A stretch of DNA of 64,000 bases. It comes from Cycas panzhihuaensis. Taxonomy: Eukaryota > Cycadophyta. Below are positions 20,928 to 32,900 of this stretch, piece by piece. The position numbers and the translations under genes are program-made. A model generated the notes under the pieces. That model ran no database searches. It saw only the letters and a list, made by a program, of their open reading frames with translations, and was not told the DNA's origin. How positions within the stretch are numbered: the first letter of the stretch is position 1; every line of letters starts with the position of its first letter. The stretch is taken from positions 122,085,741 to 122,149,740 of the forward strand of contig CM041465.1 in the NCBI GenBank assembly GCA_023213395.1. The letters are read 5' to 3'.

Positions 20928-23060
20928 TCCATTATTGAGATGGTGAGATGTATATTAAAGGCCAAAGATACCTCTAATGGTTTTCAGGGTGAAGCTATGA
21001 ATATAATTATGTATATTCTAAATAGAAGTCCAACTATAGTTGTTCAAAACATAACTCTTAAAGAAGCTTAAACTGGGAAAAAACCTTTTGTTTGTAATCT
21101 TCAAGTCTTTAGTTGTATTGATTTTGTTCATATATATGATATAAAGAGACCAAATCTTGATGGAAAAAATTAGATATATACTTATTAGATATAGTGAGTC
21201 ATCCAAGGCATATTAGCTCTAAGGTCCCTTAAGGAAGAAGATTATAATTAATAAGGATATTTTGTTTAAAGAGGAAATTGTCCCTTTTATAAATGTTAAT
21301 GCTAAAAGCATAGAAATGAAGAAAGATACTAAGGAACATAGTGAATATTATGAGGAGATTCATGTAAATATTCCTTCCACTTCTTCTTATCATAAAAAGT
21401 TACCAAAGTAGTATACTCAAACCTTAAAAGATTCTAAAGTTGGTGATATTAACACTAGTGCTTATGTTTATACATAAAGTAAGGTCAATTTGGTCTTAAT
21501 TTCTAATGTCTTGAACAATGATGAACTTAAGTCATTTGGTAAAGTTAAAGATACACCACATTAATAGTTATCAATGCAAGAGGAGTTTGACTCCATACTT
21601 AAGAATGACATGTAGAATCTTATTGAGCTCCCTTTAAGGAAGAAAGTTATTGGTTACATATGGATATATAAGGTAACATATAAATCTAATGGTGATATTA
21701 ACTGATATAATATTTGGCTTCTGGATAATGAATATATATAGGCTAAATGTGTGGACTTTATAGAGACCTTTGCAACTATGGTAAAAAATGACCACCACTT
21801 GAATGCTAGTTAGTATTGTGTTTCATTTTGGTTGGGATCTCTATTAAATGGGTATTAAAAGAGATTTCCTCTATGGCACTCTTAATAAAAAAGTTTATGT
21901 GCAACAACTTGAAGATTTTATGTAGGTTGGCAAAGAGCATCTTATATGTAAGTTGAACAAAGCCTTGTATGGGCTTAAGCAAGCATAGAGGACATGGTAT
22001 TCATATATTAATGAGTACTTTATCTCTTCTAGAGTTACTAGATGTGAATTAGATCATAATTTATACATTAAACATGAGGATGGTAAGATACTTACTGTAA
22101 TTCTTTAGGTAGATGATCCCATTATCATAAGTAATAGCACTTCTCACATCAACTCTCTTAAGAAGAATCTTTCTAAAGCTTTTGAGATGTTTGATCTTGG
22201 CATTTTGTATTACTATCTTTGTACGAAATTTTAGTAGAAGAGTGATAGCATTTTTATTCAACAGTCTAAATATGATTATAGTCTTTTGAAATGTTTCCAT
22301 ATGGAGAATTTAAACCCACAAGTTACCCCTATGGAAGTTGGTCTAAAATTAACCAAGGAAGTTATTGATGTGACTCTTGATTATACCTTATATAGATAAT
22401 TAATAGGTAGTCTGATCTACCTTACTAATACTAGTTCTAGTATTAGTCATGTTGTTGGTGTTATAGCTTAATATATGAGTGCTCCATCCATCTCTCCTTC
22501 GAAGGCAACAAATTACATACTGAGGTATATCAAGGGTACTATTAGATTTGAACTCTTACTTTATAGAGTTAGTAAGTTTAAAGTGCATGGCTATACTGAC
22601 TCAAATTAGGCCAGAGTTATTGATGATTAGAAGTCTACATTAAGATATGTGTTTACATCTATTTCTTATATGATTTCTTGGTGTAGCAAAGAACAAGCTA
22701 TTATCTTGTTATCTTCTATAGAAGTAGAGCATAGAGTAGTTGTTGTAGCTACTTTTGAGGCAATTTGGTTTAGGAGACTACTTAGACACTTTGAGCTTTT
22801 GTAGGATGATCCTACATTATTGTTTTGTGAAAATAAGGGTGAAATCTAACTGCCAAAGAATCTTGTCTTTCATATTAAGATAAATCATGTGAAAGAAGAT
22901 CATCATTTTATTCGAGAGTTCGTGTAAAGTAGAGTAGTTAAGTTGGTATATTATCTAATTGAAAACCAACTTGCTAACATTCTCACTAAGGCTTTGAGTC
23001 ATGAGAAGTTTGAGAGGTTCAGAAGGCTCTTATTTGTGAGAGATAATGAATTGCATATTA
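20928..23060 (+). pseudogene. copia F pol remnant: integrase end, RT, RNase H
   Basis: Starts mid-integrase with R-C-I-L-K-A-K-D and Y-I-L-N-R-S-P-T (about 20945-21035), followed by G-K-K-P-F and F-V-H-I, the standard copia integrase end. RT begins near 21580 (N-L-I-E-L-P) and has V-D-D at about 22111-22119. RNase H has a K-S-T-L-R-Y block (near 22640), a block equivalent to S-S-x-E-A-E-Y (22710-22730) and H-I-K-I-N-H-V-K-E-D-H-H-F-I-R (22870-22915). Dozens of stops and several frameshifts make it clearly non-functional. Confidence 0.85.
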
Positions 23061-23061
23061 T

Positions 23062-23068
23062 AAAGGGG
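23062..23068 (+). other. copia F polypurine tract
   Basis: AAAGGGG immediately upstream of the right LTR. Confidence 0.7.
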
Positions 23069-23400
23069 TGTTAAAAATAATGTCTAATTTTGTCCCATTC
23101 TTTCCTCGAGTTGACTGGTGCCACATTTGGTAGGTTCTCTTAAGAACTATATTTCTATTTTTGTTCTCACACATGCAAGAATATGCATGAGTTATACCTA
23201 GATGTTTCTATGCTTTACATTTTTATTCTGTGCTCACACTTTTACTAATGTGAGGAGTGGCCTTACTCTCATTATGGCAATCAATTGATTGATTGATGCA
23301 TCTGGAGTAAACTAAATCATTATATTCTTTGTGATCTTAATGTAACTATATTTCTTATAATCATTGTGTATTTGTGTTTGTCTTATTACCTTCTTTTACA
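23069..23400 (+). repeat. copia F right LTR
   Basis: TGTTAAAAATAATG...TTCTTTTACA, 332 bp, with TG...CA ends. It is the intact partner of the left LTR. Confidence 0.8.
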
Positions 23401-23404
23401 TACT

Positions 23405-24767
23405 AATTTCAGTCTAGTTTATCTCTCATTTCCAATAATACCAAGGTATGTACTTCTTCTCTTAAGCTATTTAGAAGGGTATATAACTTCTATTTTTCAA
23501 GAGGAAAAATAAAGGAAGAAAACAACCATATTTTAGAAGTTATTTATTTGCATTTGATGCTAAGGTAAATGAGAAGAGTCTAAAGCTAACCTCTTACTTA
23601 TGAGATAACTACATAAATGGACTAAAGACTATAAAATGAGTCATGCTTATTGATATTTCATCATTTCCTCCTTGTTGAAAAAGAAATGTTCTTTATTATG
23701 ATTGAGAACTAAAGAAGAAAAAGGAATTCCTTCTCCATAGTTATCTACTAAGGAGCTTTCTCTTCTAAATGGCATGCTATGAATGTTTAATTAATGGAAG
23801 TTATTTAAGCAGAAGTAGATGTTTTCTCCATCAAAGTTGTTTCCTTACTTAAATCTCACAATCAATGTTTCTTCTTATGTATTGTTCTTGTGCACACCAA
23901 AGGAATCATAATTAATTTAAACATTTTGCATATCTTAGAGAAGGAAGGTATCAAATAAATCCTAAAAGTATATTAAGGTAAAAATTATTAGAAAAATATT
24001 TCTTTGTTAAGCACATTTTATTCATAAGATTTTGAAGAGGAGATGAATTTTTATCCTTAAGGAAATCATCATGAACATCATGAAAAGATGGTTAATCATG
24101 GGAATCAATAAAACTAGCATTTATCAAAATAATTATACTCTTGAACTTTAGTTGAACAATAATAATAAGTTCTTTTGGACTTTCCAAATCCAATTCTAAA
24201 ATGATACATACAAATCTAAATCCACAATGAAATATAATTAGTATTATGAATATCGAAGATGATGATACTTTAATGCCCTAATGCCAATTGATTCAACATT
24301 AATATAATCATGCAAATGCAAAGATGATAATGTCAAATGAATAAAGAATCCAACATAAATTATGTAACAATACATACGAATAAACAACAAATATTTTTGA
24401 ATTTAAGAATTCCTAACTTCTAAGAACATAATGAAATTTTTTCTTAAGAATAAAGATATTATAACTTTAAACCTATAAAGAAACTTGCCTCAAGTAATGA
24501 AGTGAAAATAACAAGTTTAATTAGTAACAGTCTATTGTTATAATACTTGATTATAATATTTCTCTAAAATCTCCTCTTTGTTAAAAGAGAATTTATATGG
24601 GGGACTTGAATTCTAAGCTAAATAACACTTGCAAGAATTATATGAAATGTAAATATCTTCTGTTATGCAATGAAACAAGTCTTCTTAGAATGAACAAAAT
24701 CTCGTTATAAAGAATCAAGATAGACTTCAATGTATCATATAGCATTATTCATGCTTGAGGCTCATAG
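23405..24767. other. AT-rich DNA, probably the 5' part of chromovirus G
   Basis: No gag motif can be read on either strand. On the minus strand a degenerate initiator-Met primer-binding site (TGGCATTAGGGCATT against TGGTATCAGAGCATT) lies at about 24270-24284, so 24285-24772 may be the truncated 5' LTR and 23405-24269 the leader and gag. The position fits; sequence support is weak. Confidence 0.35.
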
Positions 24768-24772
24768 CCTTA

Positions 24773-27433
24773 TGTTTCCCGACTTCTGGGAATGGATACG
24801 GAATTACTGACTCAGGTAAGTGCAGGTATGTTTCTCACCTTATCATTGCTTTCTTTTGATGAGTGTTTGCTTGCATGTCTGCATGTTTATGGCTTTGTAG
24901 ACGACTTTGTCTTCATCTATACTTATTTTAGCCTATGACGACTATAGCAGGGACACACTCTCAGCAAGTGTGGCACCCTGGTGGCCACCCCACTTCCTGC
25001 ATTCTGCCCTCCTTGCTCCATGATCCACTCGGCTTGCACCACCTCTACCCGTGTGATGACCCGTCATTGTTTAGTCGACTTGCCACATCGTTTAGATCCT
25101 ATTTTTGCTCTTTTTGGATCCATTTGTTGGCTTGTTTACCCCTAGGTAGGTGTCTCAGCCTCCTATTGGCCCTTTTTGTCATTTGCCCACAGCCTAGACT
25201 AGCTGGTTGAGCCTGGTTTTGCCTCTAGGCTAATACCGCCATGATTTTCACAATACTACTGGAAAATCCATGGTACCACAGATTTTATGGTAGTATGACT
25301 GTTCTAATTTATTTTTTAAAAATCTGCCATGGCAATTTTGCATTTATTGCGAAACTGCCATGTGTCTCGTGACTTAACTCACTGCCAGTCGTGCCCTAAT
25401 CACTTCCTTTAGGGTTTGGGTTAGGTTTTTAAGTCATCATTTACTCACTTTTTAGAACTTTTGGCTCACTTTTTGGATTGCTCCTCAAGGAAACCACTTT
25501 GTGCTTTGCTATTCTCTACTACCCTGCTGCTGCTACAGGACTTGCATCTATCCTCCAATGCCTAGCTCTACTTTGGTGCAGCTATGACATCTTCCTAGCC
25601 CCTTCACACACCTTGGAGAGGGCCCCTTGGAGAGATCTCAGCGGATTCTTACCCCGGGTAGCCATCAAGTGTTCCAAGTACAGGTGTTCTTCCTCCAACT
25701 CCATTAGCAGGGTTCCAAACCTGCTACACCACAGTTTTTGGGCTAATTTCCCAGCCTCTCCTTACCACCCTTTGACTGAGGCAAGCACCTCTCCTCTTCC
25801 TCTCAGGTATTCATTGATTTGAGTTATTTTTCTTATACAATTGATGCTCTATCTTGCTTTACTCCTGTTATAGTGCCTCATTGCCTGCGTCTGTTACTCA
25901 AGGTAGCGGCACATAGGGTTGACATAGGGTTTAGGAGAGAGCTGGGTGGATTCCGCACCACCTTCCATGCTCCTCAAGCGACTTTAAGCCCCCCAAACCT
26001 TCCTTCTTGCCCCGTGCTGTCCTTGGTACTCAAACATGGGTTTGTTGAGTCTTCCTTAGCTGCTGAAATCAGTGTTGTCACACATTGCAGTGTTGGTTTG
26101 AGGGCTTGTGCTTAGGTCCAAGCAACTCACATAAGTCCCGACTGCTTGTTCTTTGCCCAACTCTTTTCCTGGTAGCCCGGTTTGCTCTTCATAGCACCCC
26201 GGCTTACCGTAGGTCTTCTTTGGCTCCTTTCAACTCCCTTGCTACTATTTCCAGCCATCCTTCTTAGCCTTGCCCTCGCTGCCTTGTGGCTTTTGGGGGA
26301 GGTTAGGGTTGTTCTTTGCGGGAGGTGAGCCACTCTGAAGCTTACCGGTTGCTTTACTTTTGCTTCGGTTGTCCTCTGTTATATATTATCATCATTGTAT
26401 TGATGCTAACATATACGTGTTTAAGTTTATATTTATTTTGTATAGACTTGTATTGTTAGGATCTTTCTATTACATGTTAATACTCTTTCTCTAGAAAGGG
26501 GGAGGTTACCGTTTGCTTGCAGGTACTTGGAGAGCGCAAAGGGCCTTTTCCGCTCATCCCTTTGCTGGTAAGTGCTTCTATGCATGTTGTACTTTCATAC
26601 TTCATTTATTACTAGTATTTGGTCTCTTTCTTTCCTTAGTTTTGTACTTTAGTATTTTTTCTGAGGAAGGTAAGAGAGCCCCCCATTCCAACCCGCTACG
26701 ACGTTTTCACAATCGCGGTGCCTTGTGGAGTAGTTTTGGGTGTCCCTTGGGAGCGCCATCATCACAACATGCTTCCGGTCTGGGTACACACTCTCGCTCT
26801 GCCCTACCACTCTTTCCTTTTGAGTTTCCTTTACATAAGTAGTAATTAACTCATTAGAAATCAAAAGGAGAAATCAACTTTGCTATGGTTCATGCTTTAT
26901 TTACTTTGTTGCATGCATCTTCTTTTCTAGCCATAGGAAAAGGTCTTAGGAAACTATCCCTTTCACCTTTTCCCTTCCTTTGCCGTACAAGCTTCCTACT
27001 CTCCTTATTATTTGTGTGTTTGGTTAGTTTGCTTAGGCATACCTTGACCCACCTCCTTGGGTTATCCCTCTTACTTTCCTTTGGTTCCTCGCTTTGCTAG
27101 ATAACCAAGGTGACCCTATCCTTAGGCCACTCGCTTGCCTATCCTTCCTCATTTCCCGTTGTTCTAGGGAAACCCTTGAAGGCTCCTCTCCTTCCCCTTC
27201 TGGCCATCCAAGGGTGGGAGGATCTTTCCCTTAGGTCAACCCAGGCTAACCCTATGCCTCCTCACCTCTTGTTCGAAGTAAGGGGATCACCCTTTGGTAG
27301 CTATATTCTATTATAGGTCTTGAACTTGCACTCTGGCATACGGGGCTATTTATAGGTCTCTTTCTCGATCATATTATCACCCGCTCTTACCGTGCCTATT
27401 TAGTTAGGTAGTTATCCCATAGATGCACGTCCA
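24773..27433 (+). repeat. Tat element 5' LTR (2.66 kb)
   Basis: Begins TGTTTCCCGACTTC and ends GATGCACGTCCA. It contains consensus-like splice sites: CAG/GTAAGT at 24813-24821, a TTGCTTGCAG acceptor at 26513-26522 and AAG/GTAAGA at 26667-26675. It lacks a 54-bp segment present in the 3' LTR (between 39912 and 39968) and many CG sites are lost. Open frames of about 100 codons here are chance frames in pyrimidine-rich sequence; none resembles a known protein. Confidence 0.93.
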
Positions 27434-27628
27434 CTGACGACCGTACTAGGGACTGCTAGTAAGGGATCTAGTTTCCGCTCTCTTCCGTTGGTTTTGCTAC
27501 CTTTTTATGATCCTTTTTCACCTATTTCAATCTCTTCATTGGGCAGCCCCCAATATGTGTGCCTTTACCACCCTCTCTTTTTCCCTAACATTGTTGGTTA
27601 ACCTTGCATGTGATGCTTTTCTTGTCGC
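27434..27628 (+). other. Tat element primer-binding site and leader
   Basis: CTGACGACCGTACTAGGG follows the LTR and should contain the primer-binding site. It does not match initiator tRNA-Met, and I cannot assign the tRNA. The leader is short before gag coding begins. Confidence 0.55.
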
Positions 27629-29541
27629 TTGCGTGGTCTACCTCCATTATTAGAAGAACCTGAGTATCACCCTCTTCCTTTGTCAGATTCTGATTTGACT
27701 ATGGAGGGATACTCTTCTGATTGGGCCTACCACACCGTAACTTTAGAAACTCATGATTTTCCTTCCTCTATTCCAGGGTCCACCCAAGAGGGTGATGAAC
27801 CTCTTTATTACCCGAGTGACCAACATCACTCTTCAACGTCCATCCCTCTACCCATGTGGTAGAAGGATCTATTCCTCTTAAGACTTACCACCCAATCGGT
27901 TACTCTTATGAGGAACATCCCAAGGGACCTACCTCGTTTGAAGTCCCAACTACCTCTTACGAGTACGTAGGAACCTCTCCTTTCGACATAATTGAAGCTC
28001 TCAATGAGTGTCACTGTGCAGCATGCTTGTAATCGCATCTTGGATGGCTTGAGGATGCTCTTCGTGCAGGAGCCTCTTCTTCTTCCACTCCTCCCCCGCA
28101 TGCCTCATCCTCATCTACTCATCCTTTGACAACCAATCCCTTTGTGCCTATGCATGTGTCCCTCTCCTTTCCTATTCCTGTAGTGGGGGTACATGTTGCG
28201 CCTTCCATTTCTTATCGAGATCCTAGTGTTTCAGGATCTTCCCGTGGTATGTCTTTCCCTTAATTAAAGGTTAGCATACCCATCCCTAGCCAAACTAATG
28301 TGCCATCCCCTAATGTGGCGCATACATTCCCTAGTAGTCCCGTCAGTCCTACTAGCCTTTCGGCTACCAGTCATGTGGGACCTGCTCCCACACACTCTCA
28401 AAACCAACACGTTGGTGCTTCCTTCTACGTTCCCCCAAGGTATACTTCTCAACCTTGGGGGTAGGGTAGAGGAAGTCATCTCCCAGCTTATGGGGTAGAT
28501 CCGTTGCACCTATATGGGGTCGCTCCACCTACGGGTGGCCCATATGGACAAAACCTGGTTCTGCATCCATCTTTTCCATCATCCAACGCAATTCCATTTG
28601 TTGTGCCTTTACAAAGGAACTCGACACCCTTCTAAGGCACCTATCCCCATGCCCCTTCCCAGCAGGGGGCGTTTCCTCAAGGAGGGATGGGTGTGCCACC
28701 CCCATCCACTCCTTGTTCGTTACCTACTACGACATTTGTTGATCCTATGGTCCAGGCAAGGGCATGCCCCTTCATAGATTTTAGGTCGACACCTCTATAT
28801 ATTGAGGTATTAAGAACCAATCTGCCACCTCATCCCCCTGAAGTTCCTAGATTCGACAGAACTTCGTCGTAAGACCCAGTGGAGCATATGCGTAGCTTTT
28901 CTATGGCATGCATCGATTACTGGGCTTACGACCACATTTTAATGAAATTATTCCCACGATCCTTGTAGGGTGATGCCCTCAAGTGGTTCTACTGCCTCCC
29001 TGCCCATTCCATCCATTCATTCCAACAATTGGTAGATGAGTTCATCAACTATTTTGATGTAGCCCGTCCATTTGAGAGCGGAATGAAGTCGCTCCTTTTG
29101 CTCAAAAAAGGTCACAATGAAATGAATCGTGACTTTGTGCGGCAATTTCATGACTTGCTTCACTCCACTAAGGTAACATTGCCTGAGGAGTTGAAGCGGG
29201 ATCTCTTCGTCAATGCACTTCGTCCCAAAGTGCATGTGGAAGTCCTTAAAATGGGGGCGACCACATGCGACTCTGCGATCGCCAAGTGTTTGGCATTAGA
29301 GGCTATTGAGATCCAAGCCGGTCTCAAGAAACCTCTTAAGCCCTCACAGCGCTGTGAGGCACCACCGCTAACCAAAGATACCAAACCTTCACAACCTACC
29401 CAGTCTTCCTCTCATCCCACTAAGAGGACTTTAGACCCTCTCACATTAGCCATACGCTCATTTGAGCGTATGATGAAGGAACTCAAGCTTCAGGCTCCTT
29501 CATCTCCTACATCCAATAAACAAGTCCAACAAACAACCTAG
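27629..29541 (+). pseudogene. Tat element gag, decayed
   Basis: Gag forms the virus-like particle. The first part (27629-28790) is Pro/Ser-rich with Y-P and T-S repeats and contains a frameshift near 27850. The conserved gag domain starts near 28840 (P-P-E-V-P-R-F-D) and continues G-D-A-L-K-W-F-Y (28969-28992), V-D-E-F-I-N-Y-F (29032-29055) and F-V-R-Q-F-H-D-L-L (29131-29157). It ends in a Pro/Ser-rich tail. From 27853 one frame holds to the TAG at 29539-29541 except for single stops (for example TAA 28870, TAG 28966). The true start codon is unclear. Confidence 0.85.
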
Positions 29542-29579
29542 CTCCTCTCCCCAGGAATAGAAACACCCAGTCCTCTCAA

Positions 29580-29807
29580 GTGAGAAGGTTAGACCCTCCA
29601 CTTGAGAAGAAGTGGTGCTCCATTCATGGGGAGTGCTTCCATGATGATTTACGTTGTAGGGCCCAGCATCCTAAGGATGCCCCTCGACATGACTCTTCCC
29701 CCAAATGGGCCTTAAGGCCTAATTTGGATCAACCAGTTCACAAGGATCTGTTCCCTAAACATGGGGAACGTGATTACAACACCCAAACTAAGAATAACCA
29801 GGACTGA
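29580..29807 (+). pseudogene. Tat element knuckle region between gag and protease
   Basis: Encodes K-K-W-C-S-I-H-G-E-C-F-H-D-D-L-R-C, a C-x2-H-x4-H-x4-C cluster at about 29613-29654. It sits where Tat elements carry a Cys/His nucleic-acid-binding motif at the end of gag. The frame differs from both gag and protease, so frameshifts or decay separate them. Confidence 0.65.
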
Positions 29808-29941
29808 GGAAGATCGCCTGACCCCATCCTTCCTACGACAAAGGGAAGGGTGCCTAGAACTCGTCTTCTTCCTCTCGTTTCCCTAGCCGTTGTACCCCAT
29901 CACCTTCACGACCCCGGAATAAGGGGAAGAAGGTGATCTAG

Positions 29942-31680
29942 TTGCTTGAAGCAACTCCTTCCTATACCCTTACGCAGTCTCAGGCCGCTAAGGAAGCAGC
30001 GGGAGCTTCTTCTTCTTCTGCTCCCTCTGACCCTCTCCCAGAGAACCTCCCTCCGGAAATACCTCTCTTTACCAAGGTTATTCCTATACGCCTAGGTCGT
30101 TACGATTTCTTAAGGGCACTTACCCAGCCTACAGTGAAGGGTAAGCCCTTCTCCATCGTGGATGAGCTTCATACTGTGGCCGCAGGGATGTCCTTGATGG
30201 ACATTTTGAGGAGTTATCCCGAGCAGCGGGCACTCCTCCTAGAAGCTTTAGGATCAAGTGATACACCTGTCCACGCTTTGGGCGTTACCCAAAGTTGTGG
30301 ACCTGTTATCTCATTTAATCCTAAGGATCTTCCTCCCGCTAGTGAAAGGGGACATCAGTGGAACTTCCCATTCACTATCATTATCGATACACCTGATTGT
30401 ACCCTTCGAAGTACTGTTGTTGATAATGGTTCTTCTGTTAATGCCATGCCCTTGCGTGTCATGCAAGAGCTTGGTATCTCTGCCTTAGAACCCATTCCAT
30501 GGTGATGCCAAGGTTATGACAGTAGCGAGAAGACCCCTATGGGATCTGTCGTGATTCTACTTACCCTTGAGGGCAAGATTGTTCTTGCCGATGTTGTAGT
30601 CCTCGACGTCGAAGTTGACTACAACCTCCTTCTAGGTCATCTATGGCTTGACCAAATGGGAACCGTGTGCTCGACTCTTTGGGGATAACTTAAATTCGTC
30701 CATGACGTACGGATGAGAGTGATTCCCCGTGAATGCCCATTTACTAAACAAACTCGTTCCACCAATTCGGTAAACCGAGGTCCTTCTACGAACACCTCGA
30801 CTTGCTCTATTAGCATACCTAACCCATCCGAAGAAGATCCCACATCTTCTTCCTCTAGTCTCATGTGGTTCACCCCTATTGGCATTGGAAGTTACAGGTA
30901 CCTCAATTCATTTAGTGACGACGAGTCACACGATGAGGATGAGGATTATCTTCACCCTGTCTCTTTCCTCCACACCAGTAGGTCGCACCCGTCTCGTTTT
31001 AGATCCCCATCTAGAATCTCTCTCATTGGCGAGGCTAGCTACTCCTGCATGTCATATGTCATCGCTCATGTTGACCTACCCGGCATCAGTTCTTCTCCCT
31101 CATTACCCCCCATGGGTAATGGCTTCGAAGAGCTACCTTTCGCTTCTTCTGAGAAGCCTCCTTTTGACTCTTCTTCAGAGTCCCGTGAGGAAGGTGAGCA
31201 ACCTGACGGCCATCACGGTCCCGTTGTTTCTACTCCCTCTAGTGCTTCCTCTACTCGAAGTAAGGTCATCCATGGGGTGGATTACTTTGAGGATGACGAA
31301 GCCCTGCTTGAGAACCTAGCGAGTTTTGCACCCAACTTGCCTCCTGGTCACCATAGGCTTGGTCACCAGAAGGTCCTTGCGATTGGATCCACACTTGCTG
31401 ATCAGACCCTGTCTCCTATTCCACCTCCTCCTATTGACCTTTCCCCTCTCCACTTCAAGGAGGGCAATGCCATGTGCATGGGGGCAACCCAAGATATAGT
31501 CTTGGTCCTCGGCAAGGTCATTAAAGTTAGGTTGGAATGTTCTCCTGATGAGATAAGGGAATACTCCCTTCTGTTCCAGGAGTTTTGAGACGTGTTTACA
31601 AGGGATTATATTGATAACCTCACCACTATTCCTGGCGCCCGCCCTATGCGCCAGAAGTAGCATCCCCTTTACTCGAAGCT
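29942..31680 (+). pseudogene. Tat element protease and linker to RT
   Basis: A long frame with few stops. The aspartic protease has V-V-D-N-G-S-S-V-N at about 30416-30442, where D-N-G-S stands in the usual D-S/T-G position. It also has D-Y-N-L-L-L-G near 30618, the second conserved protease block. A Ser/acidic-rich linker (30740-31330) joins it to RT. The same frame runs on into RT, as expected for one pol polyprotein. Stops at 30503 and 31586 are TGA. Confidence 0.8.
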
Positions 31681-32900
31681 CTCATCCACCGTCAAGATGG
31701 AGGTTGAGAAGTTTCTGGATGCTAGCCTTATTACCTCCATTGACTACCCTAAATGGGTCTCTAATATTGTCCCCATTGCTAAAAGGAATGGGGCAATCCA
31801 TATATGTGTCAATTTCTGTGACATCAATAATGCTTGTCCCAAGGACAACTTTCCATTACCCTTTATCGATCAAATTATTGATCGCACCACCAGATTTGAA
31901 GTTATGTCCCTAATAGACGGCTTCTCTAGCTATAACCAATTTCAGATTTCTCCTGAAGACCGCCACAAGATGGCCTTCACCACACCTTAGGGTACCTTCG
32001 CCTACAAGGTGATGCCCTTTGGTCTTAAGAATGCAGGTGCTACTTACCAAAGAGCCATACATTTCATTTTCCATGACCTCATTGATAACACATTGGAGGT
32101 CTTCATGGACGATATGATGGGTCTCTCCTGTGTCAAGGCTCATCATCCATCCGACTTACCTGCCATCTTCTCACGATGTTGTAAGTATCACGTTAGTTTA
32201 AATCTGCTCAAGTGTGTGTTTGTCGTTACCTCAGGTAAACTCCTTGGGTTCCTTGTGTCTAAACAAGGAATTCATATTGACCCTGATAAGGTTAGGGCAA
32301 TCCTTGATATGTCGTTGCTTAGAACTCAATGATAGATTAAGTTGTTTCTAGGAAGGCTTAGTTTTCTTAGGCACTTCTTAGTAGACTTCGCTGTGAGCAC
32401 TAAACCCCTCATGAACCTATTGAAGAAGGGAGCTCCTTTTGCCTGGTTTGACAGACCCAAAAGGCCTTCGAAAGACTTAAGGAAGCTCTTGCTTCCGCTC
32501 CTACATTAGCACCTCCTTGATTCGATAGGCCCTTCGTCCTATACACCTCGGCGACTAATGAATCCCTGGGTACTATGTTAGCCCAAGAGGATGACTTAGG
32601 AACTGAGAGAGCTATATATTTCATCAGTTACACCCTCGTGGCTGCTGAGCTTAACTATTCCCCCATCGAGAAGGAGTGCCTCTCCTTGGTCCATGCGACC
32701 AAGAAGTTTAGATACTACTTGCTTAGCAACACCACCAAGGTGATCGTTCAATCTGATCCCTTGCGATACTTGCTAACTCGTTCGGTTGTGGTAGGGCGGT
32801 CGTTGGGCCATCCTACTTTAAGAATTCGACCTCCATATCGTCAACCAGAAATCAAAGAAGGGAATGGTAGTGGCCGAGCAACTCGTGGACGCCCCTATCC
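31681..32900 (+). pseudogene. Tat element RT and first RNase H
   Basis: RT: I-C-V-N-F-C-D-I-N (31804-31830), P-L-P-F-I-D-Q-I-I-D (31855-31885), a T-P-x-G-T-F-A-Y motif with TAG in the middle, M-P-F-G-L-K-N-A-G-A-T-Y-Q (32012-32050) and catalytic F-M-D-D-M (32104-32118). RNase H follows (32539-32790): T-S-A-T-N-E-S-L-G where the first catalytic Asp is expected, S-P-I-E-K-E-C with the Glu kept, and Q-S-D-P-L with the Asp kept. Loss of the first Asp fits the connection-like role of the first RNase H in elements with two. A frameshift lies between 32340 and 32575. Confidence 0.85.

Larger units (their letters stand above)
20600..23400 (+). mobile_element. internally deleted Ty1/copia element F
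   Basis: Two related LTRs (20600-about 20927 and 23069-23400) enclose only 2.1 kb. This holds the end of integrase, RT and RNase H on the plus strand. Gag, protease and the front of integrase are missing, as is the primer-binding site. A possible duplication ATACT is seen before the left LTR (20595-20599) and overlapping the last base of the right LTR (23400-23404). It probably sits in the gag or leader region of chromovirus G. Confidence 0.8.
10490..24772 (-). mobile_element. Ty3/gypsy chromovirus G (minus strand), multiply interrupted
   Basis: Minus-strand motifs in the order protease end, RT, RNase H, integrase and chromodomain run from about 19390 down to 10500. This is chromovirus order. 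The element is split by L1-b (12986-18643, containing LARD-A) and probably by copia F. A degenerate initiator-Met primer-binding site on the minus strand (complement of about 24268-24284; differences from consensus are all transitions) could mark its 5' end, with a 5' LTR lying between there and the Tat insertion. The LTR pair could not be aligned by eye, so both outer limits are uncertain. Confidence 0.55.

Noticed and set aside
25478-27316. Several 60-114-codon plus-strand frames inside the Tat 5' LTR, with matches in the 3' LTR (39464-41527)
   Set aside because: They are present in both LTRs because the LTRs are copies, but frames differ between them and no known domain is seen. The sequence is pyrimidine-rich, which reduces stop codons by chance.
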